Shown in pieces: positions 9,779-20,033 of a stretch of 64,000 bases of DNA. The notes under the pieces were generated by a model. That model worked only from the letters and a program-made list of their open reading frames with translations, was not told the DNA's origin and searched no databases. The translations under genes were made by a program, and so were the position numbers. Origin of the DNA: a virus; the IMG/VR virus record IMGVR_UViG_3300021962_000076, positions 1 through 64,000 of that record; one strand, written 5' to 3'. Position 1 is the first letter of the stretch. The number at the start of each line of letters is the position of its first letter.

Positions 9779-11545
9779 ATGGTAGTTAATGAGGATAGTA
9801 AAATAGTGTTGGGTAAAAAAAGATTTCAGAACTCATTTAATGTTACTGAATCTGAAAAGGTAACACTTTCACAAACTGCAAAAGAATTTGTGGAGTACGA
9901 TAGAGCTATTGACGTTAGTTTACCACAGATTTTTGATGATGAAAGACAACAATCTACAGTTTTTAGGCCAACAACAAAATACTCATTCATATTTAAAAAC
10001 CAATATTCTGGATCAACTAATTACCAACCATACATTGATTATTTATATTACGTAAATTTAGATTCTATTGCTATACAAACAGCATGTAATCAAAATACAA
10101 ATAATACTTGGTATGGTTATCCACAATATACTGAATTTGACCTTATAAGAAATGATAATGATAAGATTGGATACACAACAGGTGGATTAGGTAATGAACA
10201 CCAACAATTTTTAAACAAAAGCGCTACAACGTATAATTGGACTCACTATGCTAGTTACGCATATAGCAATAATCCAAACAAACAATTAACCGCAAATGAC
10301 ACACAAACATTAACAACGTGGAACTGGACCGCCGGCGATGGTATCCCATTTATTATTACCTCAAACGCAGATAGCAATATTGAATTTAGATGTCCAATGA
10401 AGCATGGATTAAAAGAAGGCGAACACGTTGAGTTATCAATAGATTATAATGGTGAAAATATTTTTACAATAGAATTTTTAGGAAATGGTGGTGATGGTAG
10501 TGAGTATTATTATTTTAATATATATAATATTGGTTACTTAGGAAATACATTTGATGTTGGAACTATTGGTACATTTAAAAGAGTTTTAGATGTTGATAAT
10601 TTAACCGAGACAACATCAAAATACTATGTTAGACAACACAAAATATTAACAAATGTTGAGGATTGTGTTTTAACAAGAACTGCTTTTGATAATAATATTT
10701 TTAGTTTAAAGACACAATACGAAAAACCAATTTATGGTGGAACCCCACTAGCCCTAGTTACCCCAACAACACTTCCTAGAACATCAATTCTTGAAGGTAG
10801 TCAAAACTATACATTGTCCTTTAATAAGGATATTGACTTATCTACTTTAATTGATAATCAAAAAAGACCAGTAACAGAGTTATTTTTTACAACAATATGG
10901 AAAGGGTATTGGGGATGGACAAACAAACTAAAACAAGGCCATGAGTTTAATACACCACTATTCTTCCAAATACCAAGTACTTGGTGGGATCAGAATAACC
11001 CACAATCAAATACAAATATACTAACACAACAATACTCATCAAATCAGTTACCAGCAGAAGGACCATTTACATATATGTCAAATTTAAACGAAGGTGATAT
11101 TATTGATGGTGATTATTGTGAGTGGAATGATTTTGAACAAAGTGAAAGAGTAATATCAAGGTATGTTAATAAAATAACATTTAATCAAAACTATTTTGTT
11201 CAAAATTTAGGAGCGCTACCAGATAATACATTTGGATATTATTATTATCCACACAACCCAATAACAATACAAGTTTATTCTAGTTATATAGAAGAATCAG
11301 ATTCTAGTATTGATTTAGAGGGTATGCCAGACTATGCGTTTTACTCAAATGCCTCAAATAGTTTTAGATGGAGAGATATATACCCTTTTGGTTTTATAGA
11401 TAATGATGGATTAGGTGTTGATTATCCATTTACAAATGGTAAACATTATCCATATACTAATACAATTTTTAGAGTATTTCCAGAAGGAATTGGACTACCA
11501 AATATAAACGAAATTGCAGACCCAACAATAGATGAGTGTGAATAA
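9779..11545 (+). CDS. Structural protein, unrecognised (baseplate/tail)
   Basis: 588 residues, rich in Asn, Tyr, Thr and aromatic residues, no signal peptide or membrane helix, beta-rich appearance. The start ATG is 1 nt after the preceding stop and the end overlaps the next gene by 14 nt, so it is co-translated with the baseplate genes. Short motifs such as FRPTTKYSFIFKNQYSG and EGEHVELSIDYNGEN suggest small beta-sandwich parts. By gene order it could take the place of a wedge protein (T4 gp8), but this is positional inference only. Confidence 0.6.
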   Translation: MVVNEDSKIVLGKKRFQNSFNVTESEKVTLSQTAKEFVEYDRAIDVSLPQIFDDERQQSTVFRPTTKYSFIFKNQYSGSTNYQPYIDYLYYVNLDSIAIQTACNQNTNNTWYGYPQYTEFDLIRNDNDKIGYTTGGLGNEHQQFLNKSATTYNWTHYASYAYSNNPNKQLTANDTQTLTTWNWTAGDGIPFIITSNADSNIEFRCPMKHGLKEGEHVELSIDYNGENIFTIEFLGNGGDGSEYYYFNIYNIGYLGNTFDVGTIGTFKRVLDVDNLTETTSKYYVRQHKILTNVEDCVLTRTAFDNNIFSLKTQYEKPIYGGTPLALVTPTTLPRTSILEGSQNYTLSFNKDIDLSTLIDNQKRPVTELFFTTIWKGYWGWTNKLKQGHEFNTPLFFQIPSTWWDQNNPQSNTNILTQQYSSNQLPAEGPFTYMSNLNEGDIIDGDYCEWNDFEQSERVISRYVNKITFNQNYFVQNLGALPDNTFGYYYYPHNPITIQVYSSYIEESDSSIDLEGMPDYAFYSNASNSFRWRDIYPFGFIDNDGLGVDYPFTNGKHYPYTNTIFRVFPEGIGLPNINEIADPTIDECE

Positions 11546-12344
11546 GTATAAAATAACATTACCAAGTATTAATAAACAATTGGACATCCCAATTGAGATT
11601 AAATGGGATTTTACAGAACGAGATCAAGCAATTGATTCATACCAAGGTACTATAGTTGAGGATGTTATTGGTAAACCAATTGATTTTGAATTATCTAGAT
11701 TCCCACATAAAGAGTACTATTCAGACTCTTTAAATCAACTTATAACCAAAATAAATTACGAATTTTACTTTTTTAATACTGGGCAGACAATATCCAATCA
11801 AGCATCCTGGGTGAATACTTATACAGTATTAGGCTTCTCAAATAAAGATATTTATTCATATATAAAACCATTCACCAAATCTTTCTTTAAGTTAGATTTT
11901 TATGATACTAAAAATGAACTATCACAAAAAAATTATTTTACAATAATACTACCAGTACAACAGGGATATTTTGAAACTGTGGATATTAGTAATTACTTAA
12001 CAAACGTAGAAATACGAAAACCTAAATTTGGTTTAGATTATGTTGGTGATAAAGAAGGATTTTTTATTTATTGGTTAAGAAAAAAAGACTATATAGATCT
12101 TAGTGAATTTTATATGAGTGCTAAGTTTTTTAATGCAAGAACTGGACAGTTTATCACAATGATGAATAAATCACAAGCAACACTTGGAGGTAATTATAAT
12201 ACATTTAATGGTGAGGATTATCTATATTATAAAGTTAATATAGATTATAATGATATATCATATATTGTTAGTGATACACAAAATATGACTAGAGTTGGTG
12301 ACGACATAAACCCAATACAATGGTATCAATACGTTAATCCATAA
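11532..12344 (+). CDS. Structural protein, unrecognised
   Basis: 270 residues starting inside the 3' end of the previous gene (14-nt overlap) and ending on the A that starts the next ATG. The sequence is beta-type and aromatic (KYKITLPSINKQLDIPIEI at the N-terminus). No domain recognised. Tight coupling places it in the baseplate or tail-fibre attachment set. Confidence 0.55.
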   Translation: MSVNKYKITLPSINKQLDIPIEIKWDFTERDQAIDSYQGTIVEDVIGKPIDFELSRFPHKEYYSDSLNQLITKINYEFYFFNTGQTISNQASWVNTYTVLGFSNKDIYSYIKPFTKSFFKLDFYDTKNELSQKNYFTIILPVQQGYFETVDISNYLTNVEIRKPKFGLDYVGDKEGFFIYWLRKKDYIDLSEFYMSAKFFNARTGQFITMMNKSQATLGGNYNTFNGEDYLYYKVNIDYNDISYIVSDTQNMTRVGDDINPIQWYQYVNP

Positions 12345-13516
12345 TGCAAGAACAAAGATATTATTTTAGGATTTCACCAGAAAATATAAAAGGAGATATT
12401 ATTAATGTACCATATACTGGAGAAACAGATATTTCGGTTTTAATTGATCCATGTTGTCCAATAACTGCAACAACTATAAATACGTTAACAGGTACAACTG
12501 GTGTTTATGTACCAATGCCATCAATATTAAGTGGAGGGACACATGGTGAATCATTATTAACTTGTCTTACATTACCATTATTATTTACCGAAAACACAAA
12601 TGATTTGGGGTATTATACGCCATTTGATGGTGCAATTTATCAAAAAGATTTGGTAAATAACTTTGTGACATCAGCGACAACCTCATCACCATACGAGGTT
12701 ATTTTTTATAACACATCACAAACTAATTTTAAGAAATTTTTATCAATAAATACCTTTGTTGTTGATTGGGGAGACAATTCACCAGAAACGACAATAACAA
12801 GTTATACTCCAGTAACACATACCTATCCAATTGCAAACACAAATTACACAATAACTATGAAAAGTTATTCACCATGGGGTGTGTCAACAGTAAAAAAGGA
12901 AGTGATTGTACCATTTACTGGAACAACAATACCAAACCCAAATGGAACTGCATATTTTACTTCAGCGGGTTGTTATTGGAGTGGTACGCCAATAAGTTAT
13001 GACTACTTATTTACTGGTGATTCAAATACAAATATTTCAGATTATAATTCAAGCGGATATACAACAACACCATTCCTTATAACTGGATATACTAAAAGCT
13101 CATTAAGTGATTTAGCACAATATGGACCAAAATATAATTTATTTGGCGGGAAATACAAATTAAATGTACCAGTGACTGGAACATCAGGTGATTATGGAAT
13201 TGTATATGGTCCAGATCCATCTAATACATATACCGCATATACAATAAATGATATTTTGTATTGGGATATAAACGATGGTACTACAATATATTTTTTAACA
13301 TCAGATGGTATTGTTGATAGTAATTACACATTATCCGCATTAACCAAAAATGAGGCATTACTAAACGTTATTGACGAACCACAAATACAGTCAAATCTTT
13401 TTGTTGAGAGAGGTAAGATTTCTGGTTTAGAGGCAATACAAAGACTAGGAGAAGTCGATAATTTAGGAGATATTACTAAATATGGTTATGGATACTTTAA
13501 TGTCAAAAAATATTAA
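12344..13516 (+). CDS. Structural protein with PKD-like domain
   Basis: 390 residues. Residues about 139-196 form a PKD-type Ig-like domain: FVVDWGDNSPETT, then THTYPIANTNYTITM, with the WGDN and HTY signatures. PKD domains are common in surface and adhesion proteins of Bacteroidota and occur in phage fibres. The N-terminal YYFRISPENIKGDIINVPY and the C-terminal RGKISGLEAIQRLGEVDNLGD are not recognised. The start overlaps the previous stop by one base. A TATTTATA element lies just downstream, so the baseplate operon may be re-initiated after this gene. Confidence 0.65.
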   Translation: MQEQRYYFRISPENIKGDIINVPYTGETDISVLIDPCCPITATTINTLTGTTGVYVPMPSILSGGTHGESLLTCLTLPLLFTENTNDLGYYTPFDGAIYQKDLVNNFVTSATTSSPYEVIFYNTSQTNFKKFLSINTFVVDWGDNSPETTITSYTPVTHTYPIANTNYTITMKSYSPWGVSTVKKEVIVPFTGTTIPNPNGTAYFTSAGCYWSGTPISYDYLFTGDSNTNISDYNSSGYTTTPFLITGYTKSSLSDLAQYGPKYNLFGGKYKLNVPVTGTSGDYGIVYGPDPSNTYTAYTINDILYWDINDGTTIYFLTSDGIVDSNYTLSALTKNEALLNVIDEPQIQSNLFVERGKISGLEAIQRLGEVDNLGDITKYGYGYFNVKKY

Positions 13517-13522
13517 ATATAC

Positions 13523-13530
13523 TATTTATA
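13523..13530 (+). promoter_or_regulatory. TATTTATA element before 13562 gene
   Basis: TATTTATA in the only sizeable gap of this stretch, 31 nt before the GTG start at 13562. Confidence 0.4.
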
Positions 13531-13561
13531 AAAATAGATAAACTTAAATAATTAACTAGAC

Positions 13562-14470
13562 GTGGCAACAGGAACTTATGGAACTATTAGACCAGCAGAT
13601 GTTAGCCCAGATGATGTTGAAATCATATTAAATTACACACCATCTAGGGATGACACACAAAATTTTTTATTAACAAAACTAAACTCAAAAGAAGTTTTGA
13701 AACCATATTTTCATAATTCTAATACTGGTGGAAATGCTAATGTTGAAATTTTAGGTGGTCTATACAATTTAAAACTACCAGCTGATGTTTTTAATAGATT
13801 GGGAATATACACCCTATACATTAGACCAGCTGAAATTAGAACTAAAATAACTGATTGTGGCGTTTTATCAGCACTCCCAAATGTAAATGGGATTGTGATT
13901 GATATAAATGGAGTACCACCACAATTTAGAAATAAATTTGTAAATCAAGGACTAATTGGTTTTAGAGTTGAGTACTTAAATGATAATGGAACTAAAATAC
14001 CTAATTTCTTTAGGTTAATAACATCTTCTTTTTATTGTGAACCAGTATATCAAAACCTAACAAATACGTCACAAAAAGTTATTAGATACCGGTATGTTGA
14101 AAATGCAACAAATCTAATATTTTGTACACTATCACCATCAACATCGCCAACCAACAAACCAAGTGCGATACCATTCATTGGACAACCAAACCAAAATATA
14201 ATAATAACAAATACATTCTTTAATCCAATAACAACAGAGGTTGAGATTGTTGAACATGACGTATCAACATTAGCAATTGCTCTATATGGTAATCAAACCA
14301 AATCAATGGATGATGGGATTTACACAATTTACGATAACCAAAATAATATATATAAACAATACAATCTATTTGAAATTCGAGATCAATTTAACAATCTATT
14401 ATACGAAGTTAGACAAGATCGAGGAACAAATATTGATTTTAGTAAAGCATTTAATAACATAGTCGGATAA
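13562..14470 (+). CDS. Structural protein, unrecognised
   Basis: 302 residues beginning with GTG (MATGTYGTIRPADVSP). No in-frame ATG is near, and the GTG lies at a normal distance from the element at 13523, so GTG is chosen. The protein has beta-type sequence and a C-terminal LYEVRQDRGTNIDFSKAF. The stop overlaps the next ATG by one base. Probably a connector between baseplate and fibres; no family recognised. Confidence 0.6.
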   Translation: MATGTYGTIRPADVSPDDVEIILNYTPSRDDTQNFLLTKLNSKEVLKPYFHNSNTGGNANVEILGGLYNLKLPADVFNRLGIYTLYIRPAEIRTKITDCGVLSALPNVNGIVIDINGVPPQFRNKFVNQGLIGFRVEYLNDNGTKIPNFFRLITSSFYCEPVYQNLTNTSQKVIRYRYVENATNLIFCTLSPSTSPTNKPSAIPFIGQPNQNIIITNTFFNPITTEVEIVEHDVSTLAIALYGNQTKSMDDGIYTIYDNQNNIYKQYNLFEIRDQFNNLLYEVRQDRGTNIDFSKAFNNIVG

Positions 14471-17466
14471 TGGCAAATAAATTTACTTGTCCACCACAAG
14501 CCTCAGGTCAGGGGTCGTTTTCAGACAATCTAGTTGGATTCCAACTAGTTGATGGAGGGGGTTTTACACAAGGTAATTTTGAATTTACAACAGCTATTAG
14601 CGAAAAGCAGGATAGAAATTTTATTATTGGAACATTTTCAGACCCAATATCATTGGATAGTATGAATGTTACCAACATTGAGGAGTCTAGATTTCTAGTT
14701 GCAAAAAATTTCCAAATATACCCAAATTATGATTTAACAAATGTTACAAACTTTACACAATATGGGTCATTATCACTTAGGTTTTCAAACTCAATAACTA
14801 GAATTATAAATTATTTTCCTGCGGCATTAGACGTACAAAAAATTAGATCTAATTTTAGTGTTGGTAATACAGCCGAAAATATAACCTATGACCCAATAGA
14901 TAATGAGACAAAAATTGATATACCATTATTATCTATAAAAAACCCATTAGGGATTGATTATTCAGCAAACGCGGAAAATAATGTAAATGCCTTAGAAATC
15001 ACAGTATCAAATCTAAGGAATTTTAAAAATAATTTCCAAAAGTATGCGGTATATATTGACGAAGAACCATTTTCAATAAATGACATTGTACCAACAACAT
15101 TAGATAGTACTCATTTAAGATTATACATCAATGGTAATCCATTCCCAAACCAAACAACATCAGAAAAGAATTTCCTAATAAGACCAAATGATATGTATGT
15201 CAACAAAGTCTTTAATGATAATTTTGATGGTGTTGAAAATTTCTTATTAAATAGAAATATTACACCAAAATACATGGCATATTTTAATGTCCCTAAATTA
15301 CAAGAAGATGGTAATTATATTTTTACTTACGACTCTGCGGCATTTCCATTAGATGGTAATTGGAATTTAGATATTAGAACAAATGCTTTTAATCAATACC
15401 TAGATAAATTAAATAATTTTGCAATTAATTTTGATGAATATAAAACAAACTTAATATCTAGATTTTTAACAACCGCATCATTAAAAGAATTCGATACCGC
15501 GGATAAAAAAGTTGAGAAGATGTTACAGATATATGGTAGAAGTTTTGACAACACCAAAACTTTTATTGATGCACTTAGCATGATGAATTCTGTAAATTAT
15601 AATGTTAAAAACGATATACCATCTCAGTTACTAACCAATTTAGCACAAACACTAGGTTGGAAAACAAATATATCGCCAATAACAGAAGATGAATTACTTA
15701 ATTCTTTATTTAAATCAGAAGATAATACATTTACTGGCGTCTCACAAGGTAAAACACCAGATGAATTAAATTACCAGTACTATAGAAATCTAATTTTAAA
15801 TTCAGCATTTCTATTTAAATCTAAAGGTACTAGAAAATCAATTGAAATTTTATTAAGACTTATTGGCGCTCCAGATTTTTTAGTTGATTTTAATGAATAT
15901 ATCTACATAGCAGACCAAAAAATTAATATATCAGAGTTTAACACAAAATACGCCCAAATATCGGGAGGAACCTACGTTAGTCAAACACCAGTGTTAGACC
16001 CAACAGATACCTTCTCAATTATGGGAGTGCAATATACTGGAACCACGTATCAAACAACAACAACAGATATTAGTGTGACCAACATAGACTACCCAATTGA
16101 TAGCTTTGGATGTCCTAGTATGCCAGTTGAGAGTGAATCATATTTCTTCCAAATAGGTGGGGGTTGGTTTGAATCAACACCACAACATAGAATGCCAGAA
16201 CAAGTTGATTTAACAACAAGTGTTTTTACTGGATCAAATCCAAATTATCAAACAACGTTAAAACCATTCAATTATGGTGATGAATATCTAGAAAGATATA
16301 GAAATTTCCCATTTATGGATATGGGCTTTAGATTGAGAAGGGTTATTGATAACAAAAAAAGCTGGACTGATAAAGAAATTAATTTAAGAAATTCATCAGA
16401 TGGGAACTTTAATGCGTATTATAATATTGGAGAAGAGTGTTTAGCAATTAACGTTAAAAATGTTGATATTATGCTAAACCCAAGTTTCGGTCTATTATAT
16501 GATGTTTATACAATGTCAAGAACGTACAACTACCCAATACCAAATGAAGGGCTTCAATACGTCAAACCAACATACTGTAATCCAGACCCTATTAATAATT
16601 ACCCAAGAAGGGGTGGTATTGATTGGACTGAAATAATACCAAAACCAAAAGAAAAAACCTTCTTTGAGTTTGCACAGACTTTTTGGAGAAATATGATAAA
16701 TGTTAGAAATAGACAATTTATCACAGACGGAAAAACTGGAGGATACCCAACATTACAATCAATTTATTGGAAATATTTAGAATCAGATCAAGCGATTAAT
16801 ATACCAAATGATAATTTTACATATCGTACTATGATTGATTATGTAAATAAATTAGGCGACTATTGGGTTAGATTAATTGAACAAATGGTTCCAGCAACAA
16901 CGATATGGAACACTGGTGTTAGGTTAGAAAACTCAATATTTCATAGACAAAAATTTGTATGGAGAAGACAATTTGGTTGTAAGATTATACCAATACCTTG
17001 CAAACCTTGTGAATTAACAACACAATTATTTGCTTACGATTGTACATTACAAGAAATTACACATTGGTTATACCCATGGAATTATAATCCAAATATCGTA
17101 TCATTTGGTACTATATTAACTGAAACATTAAACACGTATTTAAGTAATCTTGGAATTACATTAAATCAATGTATTTTAAATACCCTAAACTCACAATGGT
17201 ATGTTGAAATTAAATTAAATGGAAATATTATAGCTCTTGAACAATTTGCGGAAACAAATGGATATGTACAGACACCAACAAATCAAGAGTGGGTTGATGG
17301 TGTAGCTAACGCCCTACAAACATTAGAAACTAGTGGTATTTATTATGCAATTGACTTAGATAACGAAACAATTATTATATATAATAATAACTGTGTACCA
17401 TACCAATATGACGATGAATTTGAAATCAACGTTGGGATAAACTTTAATATATTATGTAATCAATAA
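14470..17466 (+). CDS. Large tail/baseplate protein with KGTRKSIE-type tail-protein domain
   Basis: 998 residues. The middle (about residues 425-480) contains LNSAFLFKSKGTRKSIEILL followed by RLIGAPDFLVDFNEYIY, a pattern I associate with phage baseplate-periphery proteins related to tail protein I (SKGTR, then a small-domain FGI-type turn). The C-terminal 95 residues resemble the end of the next protein (743 residues): a short beta region, an acidic helix, then IDLDNETIII versus IDFNTNSIKI, both ending in a Cys-containing strand. That shared module suggests a common docking or trimerisation end. One-base overlap with both neighbours. Probably links baseplate to adhesins. Confidence 0.65.
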   Translation: MANKFTCPPQASGQGSFSDNLVGFQLVDGGGFTQGNFEFTTAISEKQDRNFIIGTFSDPISLDSMNVTNIEESRFLVAKNFQIYPNYDLTNVTNFTQYGSLSLRFSNSITRIINYFPAALDVQKIRSNFSVGNTAENITYDPIDNETKIDIPLLSIKNPLGIDYSANAENNVNALEITVSNLRNFKNNFQKYAVYIDEEPFSINDIVPTTLDSTHLRLYINGNPFPNQTTSEKNFLIRPNDMYVNKVFNDNFDGVENFLLNRNITPKYMAYFNVPKLQEDGNYIFTYDSAAFPLDGNWNLDIRTNAFNQYLDKLNNFAINFDEYKTNLISRFLTTASLKEFDTADKKVEKMLQIYGRSFDNTKTFIDALSMMNSVNYNVKNDIPSQLLTNLAQTLGWKTNISPITEDELLNSLFKSEDNTFTGVSQGKTPDELNYQYYRNLILNSAFLFKSKGTRKSIEILLRLIGAPDFLVDFNEYIYIADQKINISEFNTKYAQISGGTYVSQTPVLDPTDTFSIMGVQYTGTTYQTTTTDISVTNIDYPIDSFGCPSMPVESESYFFQIGGGWFESTPQHRMPEQVDLTTSVFTGSNPNYQTTLKPFNYGDEYLERYRNFPFMDMGFRLRRVIDNKKSWTDKEINLRNSSDGNFNAYYNIGEECLAINVKNVDIMLNPSFGLLYDVYTMSRTYNYPIPNEGLQYVKPTYCNPDPINNYPRRGGIDWTEIIPKPKEKTFFEFAQTFWRNMINVRNRQFITDGKTGGYPTLQSIYWKYLESDQAINIPNDNFTYRTMIDYVNKLGDYWVRLIEQMVPATTIWNTGVRLENSIFHRQKFVWRRQFGCKIIPIPCKPCELTTQLFAYDCTLQEITHWLYPWNYNPNIVSFGTILTETLNTYLSNLGITLNQCILNTLNSQWYVEIKLNGNIIALEQFAETNGYVQTPTNQEWVDGVANALQTLETSGIYYAIDLDNETIIIYNNNCVPYQYDDEFEINVGINFNILCNQ

Positions 17467-19697
17467 TGTCATTTCCTTTAGAAATATTAAATTTATCAAT
17501 AACTGGTGATTGTTCATTAGTTAGTGGCGGGTCAATTAACCTTTTATTTACTGGTGGGACAGCACCATTGGCGGTTTATGAAGCACCAATAACAACTGGA
17601 TTATTACCCACTTCAGGTTATACATCATTTGATTACACCCTTTATCAAGCTAGTGGATTACCACCCGGTGAATATTTTTTAACTATAGCAGATTCTTCAG
17701 CCTCAATCCCCGATATTGTTATACCATTCAATATTTCATCTGGAAGTACAGTACTAATAGATGCTGAAAATACAACTTGTGGTTTTAATAATGGATCAAT
17801 AACCGCATCAACTAGCAGTAATTTTGGACAAGTAACACTTAGTTTATATAATTCATTAGACAATTTAGTTGAAACACAAATAGCACCATACCCAACTTCA
17901 ACAGCATATTTTACAAATTTATCTGCTGATACATATTATGTTATTGGTGATGATGGTGGTGGCTGCACAGGACAAAGTGCTTCAGTTGTAATATTACCAT
18001 CAACAAGCTTTAATTATGGTGCTTATATTGTAAATGACTCAAGTTGTGTATCAACTGAAGGACAAGGAAAGATAATAATAACAGGTCTTACAACACCAAC
18101 AAGTGCGTATACAATAAATTGGATTAGTGATGTTAATGGTCAAACAGGAACAACAGTAACAGGATTAACACAAGGACTATATACTGTAGAAATAACAAAT
18201 CCTATTGGTTGTACCAATCAACAAGCATTTTTTGTTGACTTAGTACCATTAGTTGGAATTGGCTCTTTAATTGTAACCCAACCCCCAAGCTGTTTTACAA
18301 GTGATGGTGAAGTAACTGTTGTTGTTACTGGTGGTACGGCTCCATATTTTTATGTTGGGTCAAATGGGGATACATTTGTTAATTTTAGCACATCACAAAC
18401 ATTTACGAATTTACCAGGAGGTTTATTTACTGTGACAGTCACAGACGCTGGACTTTGTAGTGCTTCACAATCGGTACTATTAAATACACCAAATAGTTTT
18501 GGTGGAATTACAATACAAACAACAAACTCAACTTGTAGTAACAATAATGGTCAAGTCTCGATTAGTTTAGGATTTGCAGCACCAGGGTCTTATAATTATA
18601 GTATATCTGGTATTAGCGGATCACTATTTTTTCAAGAAAATGGGGTGGGGACACAAACGACATTCCCAAACCTAACATCAGATGATTATATAATAACAAT
18701 TGACAATGGTAGTGGATGTATTTTTACCGGAACAACAACCATTAGTAATTTAGATAAATTTACAATAGGGACTACAATTAGTGGAACTACTTGTGGTAGC
18801 AATAATGGAGAATTATTAGTTAGCTTATCTTCTGGTACAACAGGTAGTATCGCAACAACACCAGTGTTATATAACTTACAAGGACCATTACCTTCACTAT
18901 CAAATACAACACAACCTATTGGGTATTTCCCAAATTTACAAGAAGGGACATACCAATTAACAGTGACAGACTATAGTGGTTGTTCACAAATTGAAACAGT
19001 TTTTATTGACCCATCTAGCGCTGTTGATTTTATTTTAGTTGGTACAAACCCATTTACTGGTTATGATGGTGAAATTACGACTTTAATTACAAATGGGGTC
19101 CCACCATTTACATTAGTTTGGTCTGGAGATGTTATGGGGCAAACAGGCACAACAATAACTGGTTTAACATCAGGAACATACGAACTAACAGTTATAGATA
19201 GTGAAGGATGTTATAGAACTAGATCAATAACATTAAATGGTACTATATTAGTTGGTGGATATGAATCATACGTTGTATCAACAGAAACTTTTTCAGACAC
19301 AGATTCAGTTAGTAAACGAGGTATACTACAAATGTATAACGAAGGATTTTCTGATTTAACTAGTGGTGATACAAATTGTATTGTAACTGGTGCAACATTT
19401 ACATTAGATGTTATAGTTGGGTCTGAGTCGAAACAAAACTTATTTTATACATCGACAGGTTTAACAGACTATCCATCTGATTATTTGTGGAGTGAAGCAA
19501 TTAAAGAAACTTTAAATGAATTTGTTGGTATTGGAGAAGTTATTATAGATTTTAATACAAATAGTATTAAAATAACAAATGATTGTGATGAAATTAAAAA
19601 AGATTGTAAAAGGGAGACATATAATCTATTAAACGATGAGAAAATCATAATAAATTTAATTATTGATTATGACATTGCTTGTGTAGAATGTGCTTAA
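17466..19697 (+). CDS. Tail-fibre-like protein with SprB-type repeats
   Basis: 743 residues made of about seven tandem repeats of the SprB class, each with a small Gly turn, a GTAPY-like loop, and an ending such as GLYTVEITNPIGC or GTYELTVIDSEGC. Clear examples are GEVTVVVTGGTAPYFYVG and the GQTGTT(V/I)TGLT segments near residues 225 and 560. SprB repeats are known from gliding adhesins of flavobacteria, so the phage uses a host-type adhesive fold. The last 95 residues match the C-terminal module of the preceding protein. One-base overlap with that gene. Role as a receptor-binding or stalk protein is inferred. Confidence 0.75.
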   Translation: MSFPLEILNLSITGDCSLVSGGSINLLFTGGTAPLAVYEAPITTGLLPTSGYTSFDYTLYQASGLPPGEYFLTIADSSASIPDIVIPFNISSGSTVLIDAENTTCGFNNGSITASTSSNFGQVTLSLYNSLDNLVETQIAPYPTSTAYFTNLSADTYYVIGDDGGGCTGQSASVVILPSTSFNYGAYIVNDSSCVSTEGQGKIIITGLTTPTSAYTINWISDVNGQTGTTVTGLTQGLYTVEITNPIGCTNQQAFFVDLVPLVGIGSLIVTQPPSCFTSDGEVTVVVTGGTAPYFYVGSNGDTFVNFSTSQTFTNLPGGLFTVTVTDAGLCSASQSVLLNTPNSFGGITIQTTNSTCSNNNGQVSISLGFAAPGSYNYSISGISGSLFFQENGVGTQTTFPNLTSDDYIITIDNGSGCIFTGTTTISNLDKFTIGTTISGTTCGSNNGELLVSLSSGTTGSIATTPVLYNLQGPLPSLSNTTQPIGYFPNLQEGTYQLTVTDYSGCSQIETVFIDPSSAVDFILVGTNPFTGYDGEITTLITNGVPPFTLVWSGDVMGQTGTTITGLTSGTYELTVIDSEGCYRTRSITLNGTILVGGYESYVVSTETFSDTDSVSKRGILQMYNEGFSDLTSGDTNCIVTGATFTLDVIVGSESKQNLFYTSTGLTDYPSDYLWSEAIKETLNEFVGIGEVIIDFNTNSIKITNDCDEIKKDCKRETYNLLNDEKIIINLIIDYDIACVECA

Positions 19698-19706
19698 TAT
19701 ATTTTT

Positions 19707-20003
19707 ATGAGTGAAATAACAATAAATACCATTTCAGGACTAACACCACCATATAGTGTTTATGTGTGTAATGTTTATGGCGTTTATTGTGAATTTATAG
19801 GAGTTACAACAACAACACCAACAACAATAGTATTACCACCAGCTTTTGATTCAGCACCAATTGTGGGGATTAAAATAATTGATAGTACTGGTTGCGAGAG
19901 ATTTAAACTAGTTGAATGTCTTGATTTATCACTAGACGAAAAAGAATTCCAAAATGGAGACACATTTTATTTTATGGATTATGAAATATATCAATTCCAA
20001 TAA
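19707..20003 (+). CDS. Small fibre-associated beta protein (paralogue of 28650-28871)
   Basis: 98 residues. The pattern ITINTISGLTPPYSVYVCN, then C, then IIDSTGCE matches the 73-residue minus-strand protein at 28650-28871 (IINDISGQTPFNVYVCD, then VIDDNSCE). It resembles one shortened SprB-like repeat. It follows the SprB-repeat gene after 9 nt and probably caps or decorates a fibre. No characterised homologue known to me. Confidence 0.6.
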   Translation: MSEITINTISGLTPPYSVYVCNVYGVYCEFIGVTTTTPTTIVLPPAFDSAPIVGIKIIDSTGCERFKLVECLDLSLDEKEFQNGDTFYFMDYEIYQFQ

Positions 20004-20015
20004 CTTAGATTATTG

Positions 20016-20023
20016 TATTTATA
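20016..20023 (+). promoter_or_regulatory. TATTTATA element before YadA-type fibre gene
   Basis: TATTTATA 10 nt before the ATG at 20034. Confidence 0.45.
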
Positions 20024-20033
20024 ATTAAAAAAG

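Noticed and set aside
19689-19706. TATATTTTTATG before 19707 as a late element
   Set aside because: One T too many compared with the other elements; the gene is probably read through from upstream.
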